Assembly (NCBI GenBank): GCA_964615365.1
Contig: CAZTOU010000005.1
Span: forward strand, 62,001-126,000
Source: CAVXZE01 sp964615365
GTDB taxonomy: Bacteria > Myxococcota_A > UBA9160 > UBA6930
Reading direction: 5' to 3'
DNA length: 64,000 nt
The notes beneath the pieces are model-generated. The model had not been told where the DNA came from and made no database searches. It saw only the letters and a program-made list of their open reading frames with translations. Both the position numbers and the translations under genes were made by a program. Positions 30,540 through 39,158 of this stretch are shown here, piece by piece. Position 1 is the first letter of the stretch, and every line of letters starts with the position of its first letter.

Positions 30540-31145
30540 CTATATCGCCTCGAAGAAGTGGGTCATCTTGACGCCGAGCGCGGTGGAGAGCTTGTACAGG
30601 GTCAACACCGAGGCGGCGCTCTTCCCCAGCTCGATCTGGGAGATCAGGCTCACCGAGAGGCCCGTCCGGTTGGAGACCTGCTTGAGCGTCAGCCCGATTT
30701 CGTGGCGCCGGCTGCGGCCCCGTTCGCCGACGATGGCGTTGAGCCGCTTCTCGACGCTTACCAGGAGCCCGTGCTCGCGGATCGCATCGCGCAGGACGGG
30801 TCGCAGCGCATCGACCGCGAGAGGCTTCTTCAGGTAGTCGAAGGCGCGGTGCTTCATGGTGGCCACCGCCGTCTCGACGCTCGGGTGCCCGGTCATGCAA
30901 ATCACGCAGAGATCCTGATCCAGCGAGCGAATCTCGCGGAGCAGCGCGACGCCGTTCCTCTCCGGTTCGCCCAGGTCGAGCAACACCATGTGGTATCGCC
31001 CATCCTTGACGACGCCCGGCGCCATGGAGGAATCCTCCAGCTCCGTGGAACGGAAGCCCTCCTCGTGCAAGAAGGAGCTGAGAGCACCTCGGGTCTCGGC
31101 GTCCTGGTCCACGACGAGAACGCTGAGCGGCTGCGCGCTCGACAT
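30540..31145 (-). CDS. Response regulator with XRE-type DNA-binding output
   Basis: 201 aa from the ATG at 31145, preceded by GAGGTGAGGATC. The receiver half has LSVLVVDQDAETRG, phospho-acceptor in MVLLDLGEPERNG, CMTGHPSVETAV and the lysine YLKKPL. The C-terminal half is a Cro/XRE helix-turn-helix: GLTLKQVSNRTGLSVSLISQ then IELGKSAASVLTLYKLSTAL. XRE is an uncommon output for a receiver. It lies upstream of the aldolase and PfkB-SIS genes on the same strand and may control them. No kinase is adjacent. Confidence 0.88.
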   Translation of the reverse strand: MSSAQPLSVLVVDQDAETRGALSSFLHEEGFRSTELEDSSMAPGVVKDGRYHMVLLDLGEPERNGVALLREIRSLDQDLCVICMTGHPSVETAVATMKHRAFDYLKKPLAVDALRPVLRDAIREHGLLVSVEKRLNAIVGERGRSRRHEIGLTLKQVSNRTGLSVSLISQIELGKSAASVLTLYKLSTALGVKMTHFFEAI

Positions 31146-31311
31146 GATCCTCACCTCGCTCCGGGGGGAGATGTCCAAAGAGTGGATGGTCCTGGGGCGG
31201 GGGCTGCAGCATCTCCCTCACGGATACGCCCTAGGGCAACGAGGTCGGCCTCCCAGGTTCTACCCACACCACACCCATTCGCCTATCAGCGCAACGACTT
31301 GAGCGGAATCT

Positions 31312-32046
31312 TCAGGGTGCGCCGAGCCAGGCCGGACGAAACGCCTCGGGTGGGCGGGTGGCCGCTTCGGCGTTGGTGATCTCCAGGCGGGCCAGGAAGC
31401 CGCGCGAATCCCGGATCTCGATCCAGGACGGCAGGCGAAGCTCTCCGAAGCTGGCGAAAGAGCCCAGGCGATAGCGCACACCGTCGCCGCGATCGAAGCG
31501 CACCACTTCCAGGCTCTCCTGGTCCACCCAGAGGGCGGGCCGTGGGGATTGCGCCACGGGCCCGGAGGAGGGCACCCGCCCGCCCACTACGTAGCAGTCG
31601 CTCTCATCCTGGTAGCCGAGATCGACCTGCTGGACGGATACGCCCAGGGTCAACAGGGAGGCCCTGAGAGCATCGCCGGATCCCGCTTGCAGCAGGAAGA
31701 AGGGGATCAGGAAAGGCCGGGGCGCGTCGACCGGGCGCCCGTCGCGGCCGACGAGGAGCTTCCCCCCGCGAAGCAGATGCCGCTCCACGGCCCCTCCGGG
31801 AGCGCGGAGCTCGAGGCGCGCAAGCCCACCGGGATCGCTCAGCAGCTCACCGGTCGCCGACGGCTGCTCGGAGGTCCCGAGATAGAGCGCCACCTCCAAC
31901 TCGAGGAGCTGGGAACGGCCCGCGCTGCGATTCGCCTTCGCCACCGCGGCGGCGATCCGCTCCGGCACCGGAACGTGGGCCCGCCCGGGGAGCGCGGAGA
32001 GGAGCGCGAAGAGCAACGCCGTGGAGATGGAGAGGCTGGCCTTCAT
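31312..32046 (-). CDS. Exported protein of unknown function (LolA/LolB-like fold suspected)
   Basis: 244 aa. A signal peptide (ASLSISTALLFALLSALPGRA) is followed by beta-rich sequence: LLELEVALYLG, GGLARLELRAPGG, RPALWVDQESLEVVRFDRGD and RLPSWIEIRDSRGFLARLEI. The spacing of strands and the late WVD..S..VVRF segment recall outer-membrane lipoprotein-sorting proteins, but no diagnostic motif is present. The ATG shares a base with the enolase TGA (TGATG), so the two are co-translated. I do not know its function. Confidence 0.55.
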   Translation of the reverse strand: MKASLSISTALLFALLSALPGRAHVPVPERIAAAVAKANRSAGRSQLLELEVALYLGTSEQPSATGELLSDPGGLARLELRAPGGAVERHLLRGGKLLVGRDGRPVDAPRPFLIPFFLLQAGSGDALRASLLTLGVSVQQVDLGYQDESDCYVVGGRVPSSGPVAQSPRPALWVDQESLEVVRFDRGDGVRYRLGSFASFGELRLPSWIEIRDSRGFLARLEITNAEAATRPPEAFRPAWLGAP

Positions 32047-33341
32047 CACGCCCCGACGATGGTGCCGCGGCCGCTGTACCGCGCATCCGCGCCCAGCTCG
32101 GCCTCGATCCGCAGCAGCCTGTTGTACTTGGCGACCCGGTCGGTGCGGCAGAGAGAGCCCGTCTTGATCTGTCCCGCGCCGGTCGCCACCGCCAGATCGG
32201 CGATGGTGGTGTCCTCGGTCTCGCCGGAGCGATGGGAGACCACGGCGGAGTAGCCCGCCTCCCGGGCGACGCGAATCGCGTCCAGGGTCTCGGTCAGCGT
32301 GCCGATCTGATTCACCTTGATGAGGATCGAGTTCGCCACCTTCCGCTCGATCCCCTGTCGGAGAATCGCCGGATTGGTGACGAAGAGATCGTCCCCAACC
32401 AGCTGCACCCGCTGGCCCAGCTTCGCGGTCAGCGCCGCCCAGCCATCCCAGTCCTGCTCGGCGAGACCGTCTTCGATCGAGAGGATGGGATAGCTGGCCA
32501 CCCAGTCCTCCCAGTACTCGTTCATCTCCTCGGCGCTCTTGCGCACCCCTTCCCCGGCGAGATCGTAGACGCCGTCCTCGTAGAACTCACTCGCGGCGGG
32601 GTCGAGGGCGATGCCGATGTCGTCGCCGGGCCGGTAGCCGGCCTGCTCCACCGCGGTCAGGATCAGCTCGATGGCCTCCCGGTTCGAGCCCAGATTCGGT
32701 GCGAACCCCCCCTCGTCGCCGACGGCGGTGGCGTAACCCTTGTTGCGCAGGACGGACGCGAGCCGATGGAAGACCTCGGCGCCCCAGCGGAGCGCCTCCG
32801 AGAAGCTGGGCGCGCCCACCGGGTAGATCATGAACTCCTGGAGGTCCACGTTGTTGTCGGCGTGGACCCCGCCGTTCAGCACGTTCATCATCGGAGCGGG
32901 AAGCAGACACGCGGTCTCCCCACCGAGCAGCCGGTAGAGGGGCAGCCCCGCGGCGGCGGAGGCGGCGTGGGCGGCGGCGAGCGAGACACCGAGGAGTGCG
33001 TTGGCACCGAGTCGCGACTTGGTCTCGGTCCCGTCGAAGGAGATCAGCGCCCGATCGAGCGCCTTCTGCTCTGCCAGGCCCCCCAGCGCGTACCCGGTGA
33101 ACGCGTCGGAGATCTCCCCGTTGACGAAGCCCACCGCTTTCGTGACGCCCTTGCCGCCGTAGCGCTTCGGATCGCCGTCCCGGAGCTCGAGCGCCTCACG
33201 GGTTCCCGTCGAGGCGCCGGAGGGCACCGCCGCCCGGCCGACGTGACCACCGGACGTGGTGATCTGCACCTCCAGAGTCGGGTTGCCGCGCGAGTCGAGA
33301 ATCTCGAGAGCGCGGATCCGGGCGATTTCGTCACCGTACAT
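32046..33341 (-). CDS. eno: Enolase
   Basis: 431 aa. ILDSRGNPTLEV opens it; SGASTGTREALELRD, GANALLGVSLAAAHA, GDEGGFAPN, catalytic SIEDGLAEQDWDGW, the lysine in NSILIKVNQIGTLTET and SHRSGETEDTTIADLAV are all present. It interconverts 2-phosphoglycerate and PEP. AAGGAGGGG precedes the ATG. It is separate from the main glycolytic cluster at 39.7-48.2 kb and heads an operon with an exported unknown. Confidence 0.97.
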   Translation of the reverse strand: MYGDEIARIRALEILDSRGNPTLEVQITTSGGHVGRAAVPSGASTGTREALELRDGDPKRYGGKGVTKAVGFVNGEISDAFTGYALGGLAEQKALDRALISFDGTETKSRLGANALLGVSLAAAHAASAAAGLPLYRLLGGETACLLPAPMMNVLNGGVHADNNVDLQEFMIYPVGAPSFSEALRWGAEVFHRLASVLRNKGYATAVGDEGGFAPNLGSNREAIELILTAVEQAGYRPGDDIGIALDPAASEFYEDGVYDLAGEGVRKSAEEMNEYWEDWVASYPILSIEDGLAEQDWDGWAALTAKLGQRVQLVGDDLFVTNPAILRQGIERKVANSILIKVNQIGTLTETLDAIRVAREAGYSAVVSHRSGETEDTTIADLAVATGAGQIKTGSLCRTDRVAKYNRLLRIEAELGADARYSGRGTIVGA

Positions 33342-33431
33342 GGAGCCCCTCCTTCGATCGGATGCTGCGAAGAGTGATAGCAGCTCGACAGGAGAGGAGA
33401 AGCCGCGCCGGCCCCTCCCCATCGTCGGCGA

Positions 33432-34220
33432 TCAGGGGCCGGTACCGGGCGGACGACGGGGCACCACCACTGCCGTGCCATCGCTGGCGCGGAGGATCTC
33501 GGCCTCGACTCCGAAGGCCCGGCGGAGCAGGTCCGGCTCGAGGGTCTCGGCGGGAGGGCCGGCGGCCAGGATGCGCCCCTCGGCGAGCAGCGCCACCCGA
33601 TCGCACTCCCGGGCGGCGAGACCCAGATCGTGGGAGACGACCAGGGCCGAGCGGCCCTCCCGAGCGAGCTCTCGGACCAGGAGCAGAACCTCGAGGCGCC
33701 GGCTCACGTCGAGGTGGGCGGTGGGCTCGTCGAGGAGAAGAATTTGCGCCTCCTGGGCGAGAGCGCGAGCCACCATGGCGAGCTGTCGTTCGCCTCCCGA
33801 AACCTCGAGTATCGAGCGGTTCGCCAGGTGCTCGATTCCCAGGCGCTCCATCGCTCTCTGGGCGACGTCGAGATCGCGCTTCGACTCGAAGCCCAGAAGC
33901 CCCAGATGGGGCGCTCGGCCCATCAGCACCACCTCCGCCACGCTGAAGGGAAAGGGAACCGAGGTCTCCTGGGGAACCAGCGCCATGATCCGGGCGAGCT
34001 CCCGGCGGCCGTGGTCGGCGAGGCTCTGGCCGTGGACGCGAACCTCCCCGGCGTCGGGCGTGAGCATGCGGGTCGCGATCCGCAGCAGCGTGGTCTTGCC
34101 GACACCGTTGCGTCCCGCCAGCACCATCACCTCGCCCTCGCCGAGCTCCAGGTCCACGCCGCGGAGCACTTCGTTCCCGGCCAGATCGACGGCGACGGAG
34201 TCGAAGTGCAGGGCGCTCAT
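33432..34220 (-). CDS. ABC transporter ATPase, vitamin B12/iron-siderophore type
   Basis: 262 aa. Walker A GRNGVGKTT, Q-loop ALVPQE, signature EVSGGERQLAMVARALAQ, Walker B ILLLDEPTAHLD and switch His (VVSHDL) are intact. Its position after a BtuC-like permease and BtuF-like binding protein, with ATGA overlaps throughout, marks it as the energising subunit of a B12 or Fe-siderophore importer. Confidence 0.93.
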   Translation of the reverse strand: MSALHFDSVAVDLAGNEVLRGVDLELGEGEVMVLAGRNGVGKTTLLRIATRMLTPDAGEVRVHGQSLADHGRRELARIMALVPQETSVPFPFSVAEVVLMGRAPHLGLLGFESKRDLDVAQRAMERLGIEHLANRSILEVSGGERQLAMVARALAQEAQILLLDEPTAHLDVSRRLEVLLLVRELAREGRSALVVSHDLGLAARECDRVALLAEGRILAAGPPAETLEPDLLRRAFGVEAEILRASDGTAVVVPRRPPGTGP

Positions 34221-35236
34221 CGCGCCAGTGCCCTCGCGTGATGGCGGCGCAGCAAGATCAAGAAGAGAGGACCACCGGCAACGGCGGTGATCGCACCCAC
34301 CGGAAGCTCGCGCCCGTCCAGCAGCGTCCGCGCCACGGTGTCGCACAGCACCAGGAAGGCGGCGCCGCCGAGGGCCGCCGCGGGCAGCAGGAGGCGATGA
34401 TCGGGTCCAAAGACGAGGCGCAGCAGGTGGGGGATGATGAGTCCCACGAAGCCGATCAGGCCAGACACCGATACCGCCGCGCCGACCATCAGCGAGGTCG
34501 CGGCGAGCAGGATCCTCTTCACCCACTCCACGTCGATGCCGAGCTGCGCGGCGGGCTCCTCGCCGAGGGCCAGCAGGTTGAGCCCCCGGGCGAGAGGCAG
34601 CGCACAGACGAGGCCGAGGGCCAGGAATGCCGCCACCCAGCCCGCCATCTCGAAGCGCGCATCCGAGAGGTTGCCGATCAGCCAGAGGAAGATGCCGGCG
34701 CCCTCGACCAGACCGGCTACCGAGGCCAGGAAGACGATCGAAGCCGAGGCGAAGGCGTTGAAGACGACACCGGTGAGAAGCAGGGTGGTCGGCGAGAGGC
34801 GACCGGCCCCGCCGGAGACGGCGAAGAGAAGCAGGATGGTCACGATGGCGCCGGCGAAGGCCGCGGGAGGCACCGCGGAGTAGCCGAGGCCGACGGCGCC
34901 ACCCAGAGCCAGCACAGAGATCCCGCCGAGGGCGGCGCCGCCCGAGACGCCGAGGATGTAGGGGTCGGCGAGCGGATTGCGAAGCAGTGCCTGGAAGAGC
35001 GTGCCCGCCACCGCCAGGGAGGCGCCCACCAGCGCGGCGAGCACGACCCGCGGCAGTCGCACGCGAAGCACGATATCGGCGGCGGCGCCGTCGGCCTCAC
35101 CGAAGAGGGCGCTCCAGACCTCGCCGGCGGAGAGCGCGCTGGGGCCGACCAGGAGACCGAGAGCCACGGCGAGGGCGAGCAGGGCGCCGAGACCCAGAAG
35201 CACGGCCGTCATGCGCCGCCGCGTCAGCACCCTCAT
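34217..35236 (-). CDS. ABC transporter permease, BtuC/FecCD family
   Basis: 339 aa with about ten hydrophobic segments. Family motifs are RLPRVVLAALVGASLAVAG, QALLRNPLADPYILGVSGGA, LLLTGVVFNAF, GIDVEWVKRIL and GLIGFVGLIIPHLLR; the last is the ATPase coupling helix. It overlaps the binding-protein gene upstream and the ATPase gene downstream by 4 nt each. Inner-membrane channel of the importer. Confidence 0.94.
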   Translation of the reverse strand: MRVLTRRRMTAVLLGLGALLALAVALGLLVGPSALSAGEVWSALFGEADGAAADIVLRVRLPRVVLAALVGASLAVAGTLFQALLRNPLADPYILGVSGGAALGGISVLALGGAVGLGYSAVPPAAFAGAIVTILLLFAVSGGAGRLSPTTLLLTGVVFNAFASASIVFLASVAGLVEGAGIFLWLIGNLSDARFEMAGWVAAFLALGLVCALPLARGLNLLALGEEPAAQLGIDVEWVKRILLAATSLMVGAAVSVSGLIGFVGLIIPHLLRLVFGPDHRLLLPAAALGGAAFLVLCDTVARTLLDGRELPVGAITAVAGGPLFLILLRRHHARALAR

Positions 35237-36087
35237 GAATCGGGCTCCGCCAGGTGGGTCACCAGCTCCGGTCCGTGAATCGCGGCGGTGATGGCGAGCA
35301 GCGCGCGGTCCAGGTAGGGCCCGGGAAGCGTAGCGATGCCCCGGGAGAGGGAGACCACCCGTCCCTGCTTCACCGCCGGCAGCGACGGCCACCTCGACCA
35401 GTACTCCCCCGCGTCGTCGGGCGAATCCGAGGAGTCGAGGAGGACCGCCGGAGCGGCATCGATGATCCACTCCCGGGTGACTCGGGGATAGGGCTGGGCG
35501 AACTCCGCTCCCACGTTCTCTGCGCCGGCGGCGCGCATCATCTCGTCGACGAAGCTCCCGCGGCCGACCACGAAGGGAGGATCGCGTTGCAGCACCAGCA
35601 GGACGCGAATACGCGGGAGCTCCCGCGTCGCCTCCTCGACGCCGGATCGTACCCGGCGGATCTCCCTCACCCGCTCCGCCGCGGCGACCTCTCGGCCCAC
35701 CCGCGCACCGAGACGCCCGATGGCACCCAGCACTTCGTCGAAGCGCACCGGGTTCAGCTCCAGGTACGGGATCTCGAGCGCCGCCAGACGCGCCCGGAAG
35801 TCGCGCTGCTCGGCGCTCGGCACCAGCACCACCAGATCGGGTCCAAGGGCGACGACCGCCTCGAGACCGGGGTTGTAGAGCCCTCCCACCGTGGGGAGGT
35901 GCGCGACTGCCGGCTGCTCGCGGGCGGAGAACTCGTCGACTCCCACCAGCGAGCCCTGCGCTCCGATGGCCACCAGGATCGCGGTCAGGGAGGGATTCAT
36001 CGAGACGACGCGATGCGCCGGCTCCGCCGGCGAGAGCCGGGGGAAGAGGAGCAGCACCAGGCCGAGGGCGAGAAGGGGCACCCGCAT
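35233..36087 (-). CDS. Periplasmic substrate-binding protein, BtuF-like
   Basis: 284 aa. A signal peptide (VPLLALGLVLLLF) is followed by HRVVSMNPSLTAILVAIGAQ, LVGVDEFSAREQPAVAHLP, TVGGLYNPGLEAVVALGPDLVV and LPRIRVLLVLQRDPPFVVG. The order is that of TroA/BtuF-type B12 and siderophore binders. First gene of the importer operon. A long hairpin lies in its leader, but no cobalamin riboswitch fits in the 96 bp upstream, so B12 as ligand is only an inference. Confidence 0.88.
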   Translation of the reverse strand: MRVPLLALGLVLLLFPRLSPAEPAHRVVSMNPSLTAILVAIGAQGSLVGVDEFSAREQPAVAHLPTVGGLYNPGLEAVVALGPDLVVLVPSAEQRDFRARLAALEIPYLELNPVRFDEVLGAIGRLGARVGREVAAAERVREIRRVRSGVEEATRELPRIRVLLVLQRDPPFVVGRGSFVDEMMRAAGAENVGAEFAQPYPRVTREWIIDAAPAVLLDSSDSPDDAGEYWSRWPSLPAVKQGRVVSLSRGIATLPGPYLDRALLAITAAIHGPELVTHLAEPDS

Positions 36088-36108
36088 GCTGCCGGGGATA
36101 GCAAAACT

Positions 36109-36172
36109 CGGGTGCCGGGCGTCTCCGAACTTCCAGCTTTTGCGGCCTTCGGCATCGCGCGCCCGACACCCG
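36109..36172 (-). promoter_or_regulatory. Long two-part hairpin in the btuF-like leader
   Basis: CGGGTGCCGGGCG (36109-36121) faces CGCCCGACACCCG (36160-36172) with one mismatch, which becomes a G-U pair in minus-strand RNA. A nested CCGAA/TTCGG stem lies inside (36125-36129, 36148-36152). It may terminate the comEA-like transcript or regulate the importer operon. Confidence 0.45.
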
Positions 36173-36183
36173 GCCCCGGCGGG

Positions 36184-36516
36184 CTACTGCCTCTTGAGGC
36201 TCGTCTTGCCCTGGATCGCCAGGTAGGGGCGGATCTTGTCCAGCGCGGCGTCGCCGATGCCCTTCACCTCGACGAGCTCATCGACGGTCTTGAAGCCGCC
36301 TCCCTGCTTGCGGCGGTCGAGAATCGCCCGCGCCTTCGCCTCTCCGATGCCAGGCAGGAGCATCAGCTGCTCTGCTGTGGCGGTGTTGAGGTTCACGACG
36401 CCGGAGAGACCTCCCCCATCCGCGGCGAGGACCGGAGCTGCGGCGAGCCCCGGGCCGAGAAGCAGGAGGAGCGTGAGGGCGAAGACCCTCACCGATCGGA
36501 TCACGGAAATGGACAT
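36184..36516 (-). CDS. ComEA-like helix-hairpin-helix protein
   Basis: 110 aa. A signal peptide/anchor (VRVFALTLLLLLGPGLAA) is followed by the ComEA helix-hairpin-helix repeat: VNLNTATAEQLMLLPGIGEA, KARAILDRRKQGGGFKTVDE and LVEVKGIGDAALDKIRPYL. Such domains bind double-stranded DNA at the cell surface during natural uptake. It could also be a general secreted HhH protein. It follows the polyprenyl synthase gene on the same strand. Confidence 0.85.
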   Translation of the reverse strand: MSISVIRSVRVFALTLLLLLGPGLAAAPVLAADGGGLSGVVNLNTATAEQLMLLPGIGEAKARAILDRRKQGGGFKTVDELVEVKGIGDAALDKIRPYLAIQGKTSLKRQ

Positions 36517-36553
36517 GGAGATTGGTTCCGCGGGACCGCGCGGGGTGAAGCGT

Positions 36554-37603
36554 TCAGTAGCTGCGGTCGACGGCGTACTCCGCGGCCGTGAGCAAGGCCT
36601 CCTTGGCGAGGCAGTCGGGGAAGGCTGCGATGGCAGCGGTACCACGAGCCACGTGCTGCTGGGCCCGCCGGTTGGTGTCGGCGACTCCCCGGTGCCGCTC
36701 GACCAGCTCCAGCACCAGCTCGAGATCCTGTGGAGCGATGACTCCCCCCGGTTCTCCCTGACCCTCGACCTGGAGCTCGGCCCGTCGATCCGAAGCCCCC
36801 TTGAGGATCGTGTCGACGGCGTCGCGCTCCGCCGACGTGCAGCGCTTCAGTGTCAAGAGCAGGGGCAGGGTCACCTTCCCCTCGCGCAGGTCGGTGTGGG
36901 GTTGCTTGCCGAGCACCTCCTGGTCCGCGGAGTAGTCGAGAGCGTCGTCCCGCAGCTGGAATGCCAGCCCCATCTCGCGACCGAATTCCGCCAGGCGACG
37001 ACGCTCGGGGCGCGTGACACCGCCGAGGATCGCCCCCGCCTCACAGGCCGCCGCGAGCAGGGCTGCGCTCTTGCGATCGATCACGTTGTAGTAGTGGGCC
37101 TCGGTGACCGAGGAATCGAAGCTGTGCTGGAGCTGCAGCAGCTCGCCCTCGGCCATGAGACCGATCGTGTTCGCGAAGATCCACAAGATCTCGAGATCCC
37201 CGTCCTCCACGATCATTCCGGAGGCGCGCGCCAGGCAGAAATCGCCGACCAGGACGGCCCGGCTGTTGCCCCAGATCGCGTTGGCCGAGGGCCGGCCCCG
37301 ACGCACCTCTCCGAGATCGACCACGTCGTCGTGGAGCAGACTGGCGGTGTGCAGGAGCTCCACCGCCGCAGCCACCTGGACGCGGCGCGGGCCCTCGTAG
37401 CCGCACAGCTCCGCAGCGAGGAAGAGCAGTGTGGGACGCAGTCGCTTGCCACCCGACGAGAGCACGTGCTCGCCGATGGTGCCGATCAGCTCCTGGGGGG
37501 AGGCGAGCTGATCGCGCAGAGACCGCTCGACGAGCTCCATTCCCCCGGCGATGCGCTCGAGCGCAGCGCGCAGGGAAGGAGGGGGGGGGGAACGCTCCAG
37601 CAT
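36554..37603 (-). CDS. Polyprenyl diphosphate synthase (IspB/octaprenyl type)
   Basis: 349 aa. GGKRLRPTLLFLAAEL, first Asp-rich motif LLHDDVVDLGEVRRGRPSAN, GDFCLARAS and second Asp-rich motif FQLRDDALDY followed by GKVTLPLLL are present. It makes the long isoprenoid chain for quinones or cell wall carriers; chain length cannot be read. The ATG at 37603 is chosen; 13 nt after it begins a run of ten G (plus strand 37581-37590) encoding prolines. TTGACA-N17-TAGCTT upstream would place transcription at the ATG itself. Confidence 0.9.
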   Translation of the reverse strand: MLERSPPPPSLRAALERIAGGMELVERSLRDQLASPQELIGTIGEHVLSSGGKRLRPTLLFLAAELCGYEGPRRVQVAAAVELLHTASLLHDDVVDLGEVRRGRPSANAIWGNSRAVLVGDFCLARASGMIVEDGDLEILWIFANTIGLMAEGELLQLQHSFDSSVTEAHYYNVIDRKSAALLAAACEAGAILGGVTRPERRRLAEFGREMGLAFQLRDDALDYSADQEVLGKQPHTDLREGKVTLPLLLTLKRCTSAERDAVDTILKGASDRRAELQVEGQGEPGGVIAPQDLELVLELVERHRGVADTNRRAQQHVARGTAAIAAFPDCLAKEALLTAAEYAVDRSY

Positions 37604-37610
37604 CGCCGGA

Positions 37611-37639
37611 AAGCTAGCCGGGAGGGGTCCAAATGTCAA
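37611..37639 (-). promoter_or_regulatory. Sigma-70-like promoter at the polyprenyl synthase start
   Basis: On the minus strand TTGACA (37639-37634), 17 bp, TAGCTT (37616-37611). Transcription would start within a base or two of the ATG at 37603, giving a leaderless mRNA. Confidence 0.4.
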
Positions 37640-37675
37640 AGGTCGAGGAGGAAAAAACGAATGTAAAACAGATAG

Positions 37676-39091
37676 TTAACGGTCATTCTCACCACTGGGT
37701 CCGGAACTTGACGCGCGCAGCCAGGCGACCGCCTGGGCCACGTTCTCCACCCCGATCCCGGAGGCAAACGGACCCTCACCGCCGCCTTGCGGCGAGGCTA
37801 CCCCGGCAGGCAGCAGCACCTCTTCGAACCCCAGACGCGCGGCCTCGCGAAGGCGCAGGGGAATCCGTCCCACCCTTCGAATCTCGCCGCCCAGGCCGAT
37901 CTCGCCGCAGGCAGCCACGTCCGCCGGGACCGGAAGATCGAGGCGGCTCGACGCCAGAGCGAGGGCCACACCCAGGTCCGCCGCCGGCTCGGCCACCCTC
38001 ACCCCTCCCGTCACGTTGACGTACACGTCGCACGAGAGGAGGTCGACCTCCGAGCGGCGGTCCAGCACCGCCAGCAGCAACGCCACCCGCGCGTCATCGA
38101 TGCCGAGGCAGGTGCGCCGGGCGGTTCCGTAGCCCGCCGGGGCCACCAGGGCCTGGATCTCCAACAACATGGGACGGCTGCCCTCGATGATCGGCACGAT
38201 GACCGAGCCCGGCGCTCCGGGGTGTCGCTCGGCGAGAAACAGCTCGCTCGGGTTCTCGACCGCCCGAAGCCCGGCCTCGCCCATGCTGAAGACACCGACC
38301 TCCTGGGTGGAACCGAAGCGATTCTTCGCAGCGCGCAGCAGTCGGAAGCTGTGGCCCCGGTCTCCCTCGAAGCCGAGGACGGCGTCCACCAGGTGCTCGA
38401 GCACGCGGGGGCCGGCGATGGCCCCCTCCTTGGTCACGTGTCCGACGAGCACCAGGACCGTTCCATGGGCCTTGGCCGTTGCCGCCAGGAGCGCGGCACT
38501 CTCTCGCACCTGCGCCACCGAGCCCGGAGCCGACTCCACGGCCTCGGTCCTCATGGTCTGGATCGAGTCGACGAGAACCAGTGCCGGGCGCACCTCGCGC
38601 CAGGGCTCCGCCAGGCGCTCGACACTCGTCTCCGACAGGACCAGTAGGGAATCCGGTATCTCCCCCAAACGCTCCGCGCGCAGCCGGATCTGCTCGAGAC
38701 TCTCCTCGCCGGTCACATAGAGCACCCGCCCCGGCCCCCACTGGGGTCGGGTGGCGAGCTGCAGACAGAGGGTCGACTTGCCGATGCCCGGCTCTCCACC
38801 CAGGAGGACCACGGAGCCGGGCACCATCCCGCCCCCCAGCACCCGGTCGAGCTCGGCGATGCCGGTCGCCAGGCGGGGCGCCGCGGAGGGGTCGATTTCG
38901 GTGAGGGGAACCGGCTTTGCATCGCCGGATTGCGGATCCCTCCGGAGCAGATCTCCGCCCCGGGGAGGATCGGCGGCGCTCCTCTCCTCGATCAGGGTCT
39001 CCCAGGCACCGCAGCCGGGGCAGCGGCCGAGCCAGCGCGGCTGCTGCGTTCCACATTCGGTGCAGGTGTAGATCGCGCGCGGCTTCACCAT
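37676..39091 (-). CDS. radA: DNA repair protein RadA
   Basis: 471 aa. The N-terminal zinc finger has YTCTECGTQQPRWLGRCPGC; the RecA-like core has Walker A GGEPGIGKSTL and the RadA signature KNRFGSTQEVGVF. The C-terminal Lon-protease-like domain has DVYVNVTGGVRVAEPAADL. It is a DnaB-like helicase aiding branch migration in recombinational repair. All motifs are intact and the length is normal. Confidence 0.96.
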   Translation of the reverse strand: MVKPRAIYTCTECGTQQPRWLGRCPGCGAWETLIEERSAADPPRGGDLLRRDPQSGDAKPVPLTEIDPSAAPRLATGIAELDRVLGGGMVPGSVVLLGGEPGIGKSTLCLQLATRPQWGPGRVLYVTGEESLEQIRLRAERLGEIPDSLLVLSETSVERLAEPWREVRPALVLVDSIQTMRTEAVESAPGSVAQVRESAALLAATAKAHGTVLVLVGHVTKEGAIAGPRVLEHLVDAVLGFEGDRGHSFRLLRAAKNRFGSTQEVGVFSMGEAGLRAVENPSELFLAERHPGAPGSVIVPIIEGSRPMLLEIQALVAPAGYGTARRTCLGIDDARVALLLAVLDRRSEVDLLSCDVYVNVTGGVRVAEPAADLGVALALASSRLDLPVPADVAACGEIGLGGEIRRVGRIPLRLREAARLGFEEVLLPAGVASPQGGGEGPFASGIGVENVAQAVAWLRASSSGPSGENDR

Positions 39092-39158
39092 GAGCGCATT
39101 CTAGCCCGCGTTTCTCACCGGCTCGCGTCGTGGCGAGGGGGCGGTCCGATGCGGGCCC

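Noticed and set aside
36088..36183. Cobalamin riboswitch upstream of the btuF-like gene
   Set aside because: The gap is only 96 bp and shows a simple long hairpin; no B12-box-like core is seen.
37640..37685. AT-rich patch as a horizontally acquired element
   Set aside because: It is only ~45 bp between radA and the polyprenyl synthase gene, with no repeats or mobile gene; a promoter region explains it better.
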